NCBI GenBank assembly: GCA_905221605.1
Contig: CAJNDS010002240.1
Location: 479,501 to 543,500, forward strand
DNA length: 64,000 nt
Direction: 5' to 3'
From: Symbiodinium natans
Lineage: Eukaryota > Sar > Dinophyceae > Suessiales > Symbiodiniaceae
The position numbers were made by a program, and so were the translations under genes. Of the stretch, positions 30,651 through 42,300 are shown piece by piece. Each line of letters starts with the position of its first letter. Position 1 is the stretch's first letter. Under the pieces are notes generated by a model. That model saw only the letters and a program-made list of their open reading frames with translations. It searched no databases and had not been told where the DNA came from.

Positions 30651-30793
30651 CTTCAGCCTCCCTCTGCCCGGAGGCCACGCCCGGGCTTTTCACGCCACGC
30701 GCGTGCGGTGTCCTACGCTCTCCTACGCCTACGCTTGTGCGGGGGCCGACAAGAGACCCGCCGGGGCGACTTCACAGGCCTTTGCCGAGATGG
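30651..30793 (+). CDS. Candidate internal exon, unknown protein
   Basis: Forty-seven full codons between acceptor CCCCTCATCAG and a GC donor (GAGATGG|GCTTAGGG). The peptide ends ADKRPAGATSQAFAEM. It lies upstream of the plus-strand gene at 31146-32786 and may belong to it, but the phases do not join directly. Confidence 0.38.
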
Positions 30794-30990
30794 GCTTAGG
30801 GTTTAGGGTTTAGGGTTTAGGGCTTAGGGTTTAGGGTTTAGGGTTTAGGGTTTAGGGTATAGGACTTCAGGGTTTAGGGATTAGGGTTGGTCCTTGTTGG
30901 CACCTCTTTTCGTACAGTAGTAGGAACTTGCATTCTAAGAGCTCAATGCCCCGACAAGGGGCCGTTAAAACCCTGAACCCTAAACACACT

Positions 30991-31143
30991 ACCCAGAGGC
31001 CCAAATACCCCTTAATTAAGGAATAGTCCTTAAACCATTTAAGGAACCCTCTTATACTTTAAGGAATATCACTAAACCCTAAACCCTAAACCCTAAACCC
31101 TAAACCCTAAACCCTTCATGAAGGAGTATTGGAGTCTCTGGGT
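30991..31143. mobile_element. MITE family 2 copy (CCAATACCCCTTAA ends)
   Basis: Ends CCCAGAGGCCCAAATACCCC and GGAGTATTGGAGTCTCTGGG, with TTAAGGAAT/ATTCCTTAA motifs inside and an internal CCCTAAA array. Its right end runs into the acceptor (GGGTAG) of the next exon. Confidence 0.7.
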
Positions 31144-31145
31144 AG

Positions 31146-32786
31146 GCCACCCGGGATCCCAGAAGCGCAAAGGTTCCTGAAGATCGCCCCGATAGTTCCT
31201 CTTCTCGGCAAACAACTTGGCTCACGAACTTTTCTAGGGGTTTAGGGTTTAGGGTTCAGGGTTTAGGGATTTAGGGATTTAGGGGTTTAGGGTTTAGGGT
31301 TTAGGGGTTTAGGGACTTAGGGGTTTAGGGGTTTAGGGGTTTCGGAGGTTTAGGGGTTTAGGGGTTAGGGTTTAGGGGTTTAGGGTTTAGGGATTTAGGG
31401 ATTTAGGGGTTGCGGGGGTTTAGGGGTTTAGGGGTTTCGGGGGTTTAGGGGTTTAGGGGTTTAGGGGTTTACGGGTTTCGGGGGTTTAGGGGTTTAGGGG
31501 TTTCGGGGGTTTAGGGGTTTAGGGGTTTACGGGTTTCGGGGGTTTAGGGGTTGAGGGGTTTAGGGGTTTAGGGTTTAGGGTTGAGGGATTTAGGGGCTTC
31601 GGGGGTTTAGGGGTTTAGGGGGTTTAGGGGGTTTAGGGGTTTAGGGGTTTAGGGGTTTGGGGTTTAGGGGTTGAGGGTTGAGGGGTTGAGGGGTGTAGGG
31701 GTTTAGTGGTTTGTGGTTGAGGGGTTTAGGAGTTGAGGGGTTGAGGGGTTGAGGGGTCTAGGGGCTGAGGGGCTTAGGGGCTTTAGGGTTTTAGGGGTTT
31801 TGGGCTTAGGGTTTAGAGGGTTTAGGGCTTGTGAGCAAGGAGGCAAGAAACTCGCGAGGGCCCGCGGACGCAGCTTGTGTGCTGATGTGGCCCTGAGCAG
31901 GTGAACTTGCGCTTGCTACATGAAAGTCTCGACTGCGGAAGCTCCGTTGTGGTCACGTCTCCTTTACAAGGGTTCCCAGAAACGCCAATACCCCTTAGTT
32001 ACGGAATATTCCTTGCAGCCTCAGAGAGTTCCTTATATGGCTTAAGGAATATTCCTTAATTCAGGATGTTCCCTTAGTTAAGAAACTCCTTGAAGTATAA
32101 GAGGATTCCTTTCTTTGGTTCAAGGAATATTCCTTCATCAAGGGGTGTTGGAGCCTCCGGGTTTCGTCCACATGCGCAGCAAGAAGGCCAGCTCCTGCAA
32201 GCTCCGCGGGATTTAGGGCTTTGAGGGCTTTTTGTTTCTTTGGGCTTAGGGGTTGAGGGTTTAGGGTTTGGGGCTTAGGGTTTCGGGATTTAGGCCTTAG
32301 GGCTTAGGGCAATTTAGGGCCCTTTAGGCTTTGTTTGAGTTTCTTGGAGCTTTAGGGCTTTTGGGCATTTTTGGACTTTTTGGGTTTTTTTGGGGAGCTT
32401 TTCGGACTTTTCGGGGGTTTCTGAGGGTTCTTCAGAGTTTAGGGGCTTAGGGCTAAACCCTAAACCCTAAACCCTAAAACCCTAAACCGTGATTTTAGGG
32501 CGCAGGGCTTAAGGCTGGAGCTCCTCCAAGTTTCGCGAGGTGGCGAGGGACAAGACCTTCTCCTGAGCTCTCAACATGGCCTATGGGCGTTTAGGGTTTA
32601 GGGTTTAGGGTTTAGGGTTTAGGGTTTAGGGTTTAGGGTTTGGGGTTTAGGGTTTAGGGTTTCGGCCAATTGCGTCGCAGGCTTCACGTTGGGATTTGTG
32701 GTGCAAGGCTGCAGGACTTTAGAGCCAAGAAGGCTAGTAAAGGGCTAAATTGGCTTAATCCAGGTGCCAGGTTCAGGGAGTTCAGG
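31146..32786 (+). CDS. Multi-exon gene of unknown function (4 exons in phase)
   Basis: Exons 31146-31239, 31836-31900, 32180-32209 and 32681-32786 join in phase for 98 codons. Segments: PEAQRFLKIAPIVPLLGKQL, then KKLARARGRSLCADVA, then KKASSCKLRG, then LHVGICGARLQDFRAKKAS. The protein is basic; no family is recognised. Donors are GTTTAGG, GTGAAC, GA (GATTTAGG) and GTTTAC. Introns hold long telomere-like arrays and, in the second, a MITE family 2 copy. The gene converges on the ankyrin gene at 33,395. Confidence 0.5.
31243..31810 (+). repeat. TTTAGGGG array
   Basis: An 8-bp variant (TTTAGGGG) with TTTCGGGG and TTGAGGGG derivatives over more than 500 bp, inside an intron of the plus-strand gene. 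Confidence 0.95.
31975..32160. mobile_element. MITE family 2 copy
   Basis: Ends near CGCCAATACCCCTTAGTTA and AAGGGGTGTTGGAGCCTCCG, with several TTAAGGAATATTCC motifs. It lies in the intron between exons 31836-31900 and 32180-32209. Confidence 0.75.
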
Positions 32787-33394
32787 GTTTACACCCAGCA
32801 AAGAAAAGTAAAAATTGACATGAAGAAGGGGGGGTACCAGAAGAAGCCGAGTCTCTTTGTCCGCCCCAGAATTCATGAGTAGACGGGCAACCTGCAGCGT
32901 TGGGCGAGTTTCGGGGCTTGGGGTTTAGGGCTCAGGGCTTAGGGCTTAAACCCTAAACCCGAAACCCTAAACCCTAAACCTAGAGGGACTAACTCAGAGC
33001 CCAGCTCTGGCGACCCTACATAAAGCCGCAACGGTGAAGACGGTGTTTAGGGTTTAGGGTTTAGGGCTTACGGCTTAGGGCTTAGGGTCCGGGCTGTGTG
33101 TTGACGGTATGCTGAGGGTCCAAATGTAGCCCCATGCTAGAAATCGGATTTAGGGGTTCAAAAGTTTAGGGTGCGGGGCTTGCAATACGCTTCCTGAAGA
33201 AACGTCCCTCAGCACAAGAACCCTACACCCCCTTGAAATCCTGACTAAGTTTTGAGGCCTTAGGGTTTTGGGTTTTTTTGGGTTTTCGGCCTTAGGTTTT
33301 ATGGTTTAGGGTTTAGGGCCGTTTAGGGTTTTGGGCTTCGGGTGTAGGGCTTAGCGCTTGGGGGGCGCACACACGATCCTCTTGCAAGCCTCAC

Positions 33395-36300
33395 CTCCCA
33401 GTGGTCCTGCATCAGCGCGAGGAAAAGCGGAGTCTCCCCTGCTTCGTTGGCCTTGTCGATGTCAGCGCCTGCACACCCGAAAACCATCACACTCTCAAAC
33501 CCTACAATCCCTCAAACCCTGAAACCCTAAGACCCCCAAACCCTAAAAACGGAAACCTGCAGTCCAAAAACCCTAAAACCTTCAGACCCTAGAACCCCAA
33601 CAACCGAAACCCGAAGACCCTAAAGCCCAAAAACCCTAAAACCCTTAAAAACCCTCAAACCCCAAAGGTTTAGGGTTGAGGGTCTAGGGTTCAGGGTTCC
33701 GGGTTTAGGGTTTAGGGCTTGGAGTCCTACACCAATCCCCCGGAAAGCCCCCCAAGGCCAGGCGCCTGCAGCCAGCAGAGTCTTCACCACATCGGTACAC
33801 CCGCGCGCGACGGCCATGAAGAGGGCTTGATCACGATCGGCACCCGCGTCCATCAGCAGCTTTGCCACCTAGGGACTTTGGGGTTTAGGGTTTAGGGTTT
33901 AAAGTTTGTAGGGTATAGGGTATTGGGTTTAGGGTTTAGTTTGGGGTTTTGGGTTTTGGGCCTAGGGTTGTTGAGGGGCCCCTGGCTGTTTTTCCGAACG
34001 CTCTCCCTCCTGCCTCCCAGTGGTCCTGCAGCAGGGCCACGCAGAGAGGCGTCTCCTGGCTCATAATTAAGATCAACAAATTTAAATATCTATTCCTGAT
34101 TGGGTTTAAGTACCCTTAAAAAGGTTTATTCCTTATTGGGTTTAAGTACCCTTAAAAAGGTTTATTCCTTATTGGGTTTAAGTACCCTGAAAATTCAAAA
34201 TGTTACCCAACTATGACAAAGTCTCCCGGGCCGAGTTGGCGGCCTCGATGTTGGCACCGGCGTCCAGCAACAGCTGCACCCCGCGCGCGTGCCCCCGGAA
34301 GGTCACCTTACTGCTCCAAAAAGCCAAGGAAACAAAAGGTCGTATGCTTAATACGGATGTAATTCCTGCTTAGATAAGGAGATAATTCCTACTCAATAAG
34401 GATATGGTTCCTACTTAATGAGGATATTTACTATTCCTACTTAAGAAGGAAACCCCAAAAGTTGAGGTTCATGGTACTTACTAACCAAATATACCTGTAC
34501 TGATAACTGTACTTGTAACCATATTGGGGCACTTGAGGGACTTATAAGTACCCCTAAACCCTAAACCCTAAACCCTGAACCCTAAACCCTAAACCCTAAA
34601 CCCGTAGGTAAGTCGCCACCAGAAGGGCCCGCTCCTTGTCGGCGCCGGCGTCCATCAACAGCTTGGCCACCTCGTGGTGGTCCTGCGAAGGTCCAAGAGC
34701 TATGGTTTAGGGTTTAGGGCATATGGGGTTTAGGGTTTTGAAATTTTGGGTTTAGGGAACCCGAAACCCCAAACGGCCCCACACCCTGAACCCAAAACCC
34801 CAAACCCCCAAACCCCCAACCCTGAACCCCTAAACCCTTGAACCCGAAAACCCCAAACCACTACAAGGGTTCGGGGTTCAGGAAGAGGAACGACGTCTCC
34901 AACACTTAAACTCTTCACAAGGAATTGTAGGCAATTGGGTACCTTATACCCTATGCATGACCTTTCATAATGTGATAGGGAGCTATGTAGGGAACCTGTC
35001 TAAACCCTCAACCCTAAACCAACCTGAAAACCTTAAAAACCAAAAACCCCGAGACTCTAAAACCATGAAACTCTAAAATCCTAAAACCCTAAATCCTAAA
35101 CCCTCCCCCCCTTGCTCCGCCCCCCCCCTCCCCCCTCTCGCCCCCCTCTCGCCCCCCTCCTCTCGCCCCCCTCCCCTGGCACCAACCCGCCCCGCCCCCC
35201 TGGCACGGTCTCGCACCAGCGCTGCCGCTAGCGCCGTCTCGCCGGCGTGGTTCACTCCCTCCATGTCCGCCATGGCCTGATAGGCTTAGGGTTTCCGGGT
35301 TAGGGTTTACGGTTTTGGGTGTAGGGTTTAGGGTTTAGGGTTCAGAGTTTAGGGTTTTGGGGTTGAGGGTCTGGGATCTTAGGGCTTAGGATTGAGGAAT
35401 TTGTTTGGAAAGTTAGGGATTAAGGGGATTCGGGCCTTAGGATATTTTGAGATTGGGGTTTGGGGCCTTCGGGTTTGCAAAGAAGGGGCTTTAAACCTAA
35501 ACCCTAAACCCTAATCCCTAAACCCTAAACCCTAAACCCTAAACCCTTGGGGCTGAAGCGAGGCTGGTGCGGCTCGAGGTTTGTTGGGTTCGGGGGCGGG
35601 CTTTTGACTTCCGGACCTGAATCCTAAAACCATAGGCCCAAAACTCTTAAACCCTAAGTTCTTAAACCCTTCAACCTCAACTCCCAAACCCTAAACCCTA
35701 AACCCTAAACCCTAAACCCTAAACCCTAAACCCCAAACCCTAAACCCTAAACCCCGAGCCCCATGCCTCGACAAGCAATGCCACCGCTCGCTTGAAGCCA
35801 TGCTGCACCTCGCTCGTTCTGGACTTGGGATTTTAGATGGCTTAGGGGGTTTAGGGTTTAGGGTTTAGGGTTTAGGGTTTAGGGTTTTCGCTGCGAGTGC
35901 GCTTCGACCCCCTCCATGAAGTGGTTGGGGGTCGGCGCATGGCTGCAATGCCCCCCCTCCCGCCCAAAATACAAACCTTAGACGGGTTTAGGGTTGTCTA
36001 CCCCCCAACCCCCCTATCAAGGGGGGATATATGGCTTGGTAGAGCAGAATCCCCAAAATGAGCAACCGTCAGCAGTCTCGACTCGTTTCCACTCAGCAGT
36101 TCTTCGAAACCGTTTCAAGGCTGGACGTTTAGCCCTTTCAGGATTGGCTGCGGCAAAAGCGGCAGGCTGGACTCGATTCCACTCCGTGGTCCCTGGAAGA
36201 CTTTCAAGCCCTTTCAGGATTGGCGACGGCAAAAGCAGCAGGCTCGACTCGAATCCACTCCGTGGTCTTAGCAAACTTTCAAAGCATGTTCAAACCCTTA

Positions 36301-39300
36301 ATTTAAGCCTCCGGGCCTGTGTTTCTAAAGTCCCAAACCCTTAATTTAAGCCTCCGGGCCTTAATTTGAGGTTCCCCAACCCTTGATTTAAGTTTTAGGT
36401 TCTCAAGCCCTTAATTTACGCATCCGGGCCTTAAACGTGGGTTCCCAAACCCTTAATTTAAGCTTCCGACCCTTCATTTAGGTTCTTAAACCCTTATTTT
36501 AAGCCTCCGGGCTTTAATTTTAAATTCCGGGCCTTAATTTAAATTCCCAAACCCCTGAATTTTAAATTCCGGGCCGTGATTTTTAATTCACAAACTCTGA
36601 ATTTAAGCTTCCGGGCCTAAATTTTAGGTTCCCAAACCCTTAATTTACGCCTTCGGACCTTTATTTTAAGGTCCCAAACCCTTAATTTAAGCCTCCGGGC
36701 CCTAATTTTAGGTTCCCAAACCCCTTATTTCAGGCCTCCAGGCCTAATTTTCTCAGGTTCCCAAACCTTTTATTTAAGCCTCCGGGCCTTAAACGTGAGT
36801 TCCCAAACCCTGAATTTAAGCCTCCGACCCTTCATTTTAAGTTCCAAAACCCTTAATTCAAGCCTCCGGGCCTTAATTTTAGGTTCCCAAACTCGTAATT
36901 TCAGCCCCCGGGCTTTAATTCTAGGTTCCAAACCCTTAATCCAAAACCCTTAATTTAAGCTTCCGGGCGGTAATTTTAGGTTCCTAAACCCATAATTTAA
37001 GTCTCCGAGCTTAAATTGTAGGTTCCCAAACCCTTAATTTCGGCCTCCGGGCCTTAATTTTAGGTTCCCAAACCCTTAATTTAAGCCTCCGGGCCTTAAT
37101 TTTAGGTTCCCAAACCCTTAAAATAAGCCTCCGGGCCTTAATTTTAGTTCCCAAGCCCGTAATTTAAGCCGCTGGGCCCGGGCCTTAATTTTAGGTTCCC
37201 AAACCCTTAATTTAAGCCTCCGGGCCTTAATTTTAGGTTCCCAAACCCTTAATTTAAGCCTCCGGGCCTTAATTTTAGGTTCCCAAACCCTTAATTTAAG
37301 CCTCCGGGCCTTAATTTTCGGTTCCCAAACCCTTAATTTAAGCCTCCGGGCCTTAATTTTAGGTTCCCAAACACTTAATTTAAGCCTCCGGGCCTTAATT
37401 TTCGGTTTCCAAACCCTTAATTTAAGCCTCCGGGCCTTAATTTTAGGTTCCCAAACCCTTAATTTAAGCTTCCGGGCCTTAATGTTAGGTTCCCAATCCG
37501 GGCCTTAATTTTAGGTTCCCAAACCCTTAATTTAAGCGTCCGGGCCTTAATTTTAGGTTCCCAAACCCTTAACTTTAAGCCTCCTGGCTTGTTTTTTCGG
37601 TTCCCAAACCCTTAATTTAAGCGCCTCCGGGCCTTAATTTTCGGTTCCCAAACCCTTAATTTTTAAGCCTCCGGGCCTTAATTTTAGGTTCCCAAACCCT
37701 TAATTTAAGCCTCCGGGCCGTAATTTTAGGTTCCCAAACCCTTAATTTAAGCCTCCGGGCCTTAATTTTAGGTTCCCAAACCCTTAAAATAAGCTTCCGG
37801 GCCTTAAGATTAAGTTCCCAAACCCTTAAGGGGCCTTAATTTTAGGTTCCCAAACCCTTAATTTAAGCTTCCGGGCCTTAATTTTCGGTTCCCAAACCCT
37901 TAATTTAAGCGCGTCCGGGCCTTAATTTTAGGTTCCCAAACCCTTAATTTAAGCCTCCGGGCCTTAATTTTAGGTTCCCAAACCCTTAATTTTTAGCCTC
38001 CAGGCCTTATTTTTAGGTTCCCAAACCCTTAATTTAAGCCTCCGGGCCTTAATTTTAGCCAAACCCTTAATTTAAGCCTCCGGGCCTTTTTAGGTTCCCA
38101 AACCCTTAATTTATGCCTCCGGGCCTTAATTTTAGGTTCCCAAACCCTTAATTTAAGCCTCCGGGCCTTGATTTTCGGTTCCCAAACCCGTAATTTAAGC
38201 CTCCGGGCCTCAATTTTAGGTTCCCAAACCGTTAATTTAAGCCTCCGGGCTTTAATTTTGAGTGCCAAACCCTGAATTTACGCCTCCGGGCCTTAATTTC
38301 GGTTCCCAAACTCTTCCTTTAAGCTTTCGGGCCTTCATGAACCCAGGGGGAGGTTTTCAGGGGTGCCCGGTCGTTCGCACCTGGGTTTAGGGCTATCATT
38401 ATATAGGCTGACAGAAGCGGCCTATTCGAGCGCCGCGTGGACCTGAGGTCCAGGACCCTACGGCTCGCCTTTCGGCCTTCGCCTACGGGTCCGCAGGCCC
38501 CTGCCGGTGGCCTGCTAACGACCGGCCCCTATCGCTGGAAAGGGGGCCGGTCTTCAGTTTAGGGTTTAGGGTTTAGGGTTTAGGGTTTAGGTTTTAGGGG
38601 TTTATGGGTTTAAGGGTTGAGGGTTTTGGGCCATTTTGGGGGGGCTTGGGGTAGCTTAACGGGTTTAGGGGGGTTTAGGGGGGTTTAGGGGGGTCTAGGG
38701 GGTCTAGGGGGTTGAGGGGGTTTAGGGGGTTTAGGGGTTTAGGGGGTTTAGGGGTTTAGTGGTTGAGTGGTTTAGGGGTTCAGGGTTTAGGGGGTTTATT
38801 GTTTGAGTAGTTTCGGGTTTGGGTTTAGTGGTTTGCTGGGGCTAGTGGCTTACGGGTTGAAGGTTCTGCGGCTTCAGTGTTTTGGGACCTCTTGAGGGCA
38901 TAGCTCCCATATCGTCAGCCCCAAGCACCCTGATAAGAGTTACGTCTTTGCCTGATGCGATGAATCTCGGGTCCGAGTCTCTAAGCCCTAATCCCTAAAA
39001 AGAAAGGTAGGGTTCCCTAAACCCTCAACTCTGAACCGCAAACATCCAGGGTTTAGGGTTTAGGGTTTAGGGTTTAGGGTTTAAGGTTTAGGGTCTACAT
39101 CCCTGTCATGGGTTTTGTAAATGGGGTTCTAAATACCCCAAATGAGGCTGCAACCCTAGCTACCCTACCTCTTGCCCTACTCGCTGAAACCCTAAGCTCC
39201 GAACCCTAAACCCTAAGCTCTGAACCCTAAACCCTAGCCCTAACCTCCAAGTCATCAGCACCTAAACCCTAATTAAACCCGAAACCCTAAACCCTAAACC

Positions 39301-42300
39301 CTAATTAAACCCTAAACCCGAAACCCTAAACCCTAAACCCTAAACCCTAAACCCTGTACTTCGTGATCAGGGCGCCGCGACCGCGAGGGGCGTGGCATTC
39401 GACGCATCCGCCAAGTCTGGATTTTGGGGAAGACGAAGCAGCTCCTACGTTGGGTTCTTGCTCTTTCCTATTTAGGGTACAATTCAAGCCTAAGCCCTAA
39501 ACCCTAAACCCTAAACCCTAAACCCCTAAACCCGAAATCCTAAACCCCAAAACCCTAAACCTTAAACCTTGAGGGTGAGGCTTGCGGCTCGTTTGACGAT
39601 TGGAGGGGTCGAGGTTTCCTGAGGTTCAGAGGAGGTGTGGGGTAGGGTTTGTAGGATTTAGGATTGAGGGTTAAGGGTTTATAGGGTTTAGGGTTCAGGG
39701 TTTGGGTTAGGGTTTGTAGGGTTTGTCGGGTTGAGGGTTTAGGGTTTAGGGTTGTGTTCTTGTGGCGATGGTCTTGTTCTTGGTTTTCGGTGCGGGGTTT
39801 AGGCGTCTGTTGGCACTGACGAGTCCTCTCTCCGCCAAAAACATTCCGCGAACCCTGAACCCCAGAGCAGGTCTGGGCGCCTCCATCTCGCTGGGGCGGT
39901 CCTCTCGCGCGAGCTGTATCATGATCCTGGCCTCAGGGTTTAGGGTTTAGGGTTTGGGGTTTGGGGTTTCGGGGTTTCGGGGTTTAGGGGTTTAGGGTTT
40001 GGGGTCCGGGTTTAGGGCCTCAGCATCCTCGAATGGTAGGACGACCAGGTGCAGGTCCATGGGCACCTGAGCCCGAGAAACCCTGAAACCCTAAACCCTG
40101 AGCCCTAAACCCCAAACCCTAACCCCAAACCCTGAAACCCTCAACCCTGAAACCCTGAACCCTGAACCCTGAACCTGGAACCCTAAACCGAACCTCCAGT
40201 GCGATGGGCCCTGCGTTTCGGGTTTCGGGTTTAGGGTTTAGGGTTTAGGGGTTTAGGGTTTAGGGTTTAGGTTTTGGGGTTTAGGGTTTAGGGTTTAGGG
40301 TTTAGAGTTTAGGGTTTAGGGTTTAGGGTTTAGGGTTTAGGGTTTAGGGTTTAGGGTTTAGGGTTTAGGGTTTAGGGTTTAGGGTGTAGGGCTCTTGGGG
40401 CGGAGTCTAGGTCTATCAGGTCCGGGGTTCAGGGCTGAGGGGCCCTTCCCAAACCCCAACCCCAAACCCAAAACTCAAAACCCAAAACCCAAAACCCAAA
40501 ACCTAAAACCCCAAACCCCAAACCCCAAACCCCAAACCCCAAACCCTAAACCCTAAACCCCAAGCCCTAAACCCTTAGACCCCAAGCCCTAAACCCTAAA
40601 CCCCAAACCCTAAACCCCAAGCCCTAAACCCTAAACTAAACCCCAAGCCCTAAACCCTAAACCCCAAACCCTAAACCGTAAGCCCTAAACCCTAAACTCT
40701 AAACCCTAAACCCTAAACCCTAAACCCTAAACCCTAAACCCTAAACCCTCTGTGAGCGTCCGGGGCGCATCCAAGGGTGCCTCGTCGCCTAGAAGCTCCC
40801 CGCTCTCGCACAAAAGTCGCTGCCGGAAGTGGGATGCTCCGGACGACTTCTGCAGCTGCTGCTTGAGGGCCTTCAGGGAAGTTTAGGGTTTACAAGAAGG
40901 CCCAAGCCCTCATGCCTGAACCCAAACCCAAGCTCCCCCAACCCCGAAACCTGAAAGACTCAACCCTAAACCCTAAACAGGGTTTAGGGTTTAGGGTTTA
41001 GGGTTTAGGGTTGAGGGTTTAGGGTTTATATAGGGTTTAGGGTTTAGGGTTTCGGTACCCTGAATATACCCCCAACTTATTATAGGAGACCCCAAAAAGG
41101 GTTCCCCTCTTTTCGTAAACCCCCATATGCATGGCACTCGGGCATTGCAAACCCTAAACCCTAAACCCTAAACCCTAAACCCTAAACCCTAAACCCTGAA
41201 CCCTAAACCCCAAGCCCGAAAAACCCTAGCTCCGAGCGGCATACACGGGCGAACGAGGCAGCGCATCCTGCACCAGGCGATGGAGCTCCTGGATTGAGTG
41301 TTAGGGCTTCAGGGTTTGGGGCTGAGAGTTTAGGGTTTAGGGTTTAGGGTTTAGGGTTTAGGGTTTAGGGTTTAGGGTTGAGGGTTTAGGGTTTAGGGTT
41401 TAGGGCTTACGGTTTAGGGTTTAGCGTTTAGGGTTTGGGGCTTAGAGTTTAGGGGCTAGGGTTCGTGGTATCTTTTTCGGGTTTGGGATTTTAAATTGGG
41501 AGTTTAGGGTTTGGGACGTAGGGTTCGGGGTTTGGAGTTTAAGGTTTAGATGGGTTGAGAGATTAGGGATTCTGGGATATAGATACGAGTTTAGGGCTGA
41601 GGGCTTTTGGGGATGATGTGTGAAGTTCAGACTCAGGATTGCATCTTAAGGTTTCCAGTTTAGGGCATTCGTCTCAAGGCTTAGGGCTCTGAATCCCTCA
41701 CTGCCACCCTGGACCCTCTGAAAGCCTGAAGCCCCGAACCCTCAATCTTGATGCTCCAAACCTTACGTCATGGGTTCCCCGACCACCCCGCTCGATGCTA
41801 CCCCCCCCCTAGGTTCCCCCCATAAATTCAGGCTATTTGGGGATAACCAGGCCTAACCAAGGTTATTTAAGGGGGTAACCTAGGGGGGTAGTAGGGCTTC
41901 GTAGGAAACTGCAGCGATCGTACAGCAGTCAGCCGCATCAGTCATGTGAACATGTGAGTTCATGTGGGCCGTTACCGCTCAAGGTAAGGGGCCCCTTTTC
42001 CTTACTGGTTTAGCCAGGCGTAGGAACCGATCTGAGTGATCGTACATGTCAAAACAGTGCGTTGTGCACTTACGTTGTGACTGAGCCCAATCGCTTCGAG
42101 CTACCCTGTGTGACTTTGCTGCATTGGCAGCGGAGCACCTACGCTCCAGGGAACGCGGCTGCTTGGGACTGTGCCCTCCCGTGACCACCGCCGGACAGCC
42201 CCGGTTCCATCCGTGCACAGTCCCTCCTGTCAGGTGCAAGCTGGCAGGCCCTTTTTCCAGGCGAACCCGAAGAGGCTTCGCCCCTTTTCTTCGTTTACGA

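Noticed and set aside
38029-38268. Frame with a repeating RRLKLRVWEPKIKA peptide
   Set aside because: It is the 42-bp minisatellite read in one frame; the period matches 14 residues.
36285-38335. Possible CRISPR-like array
   Set aside because: Units follow each other directly with no unique spacers, no cas genes are present and the genome is eukaryotic.
41979-42239. Antisense frame shared by both copia LTRs (also 50633-50821)
   Set aside because: It arises only because the LTRs are identical copies; it overlaps terminal repeat and runs against the element.
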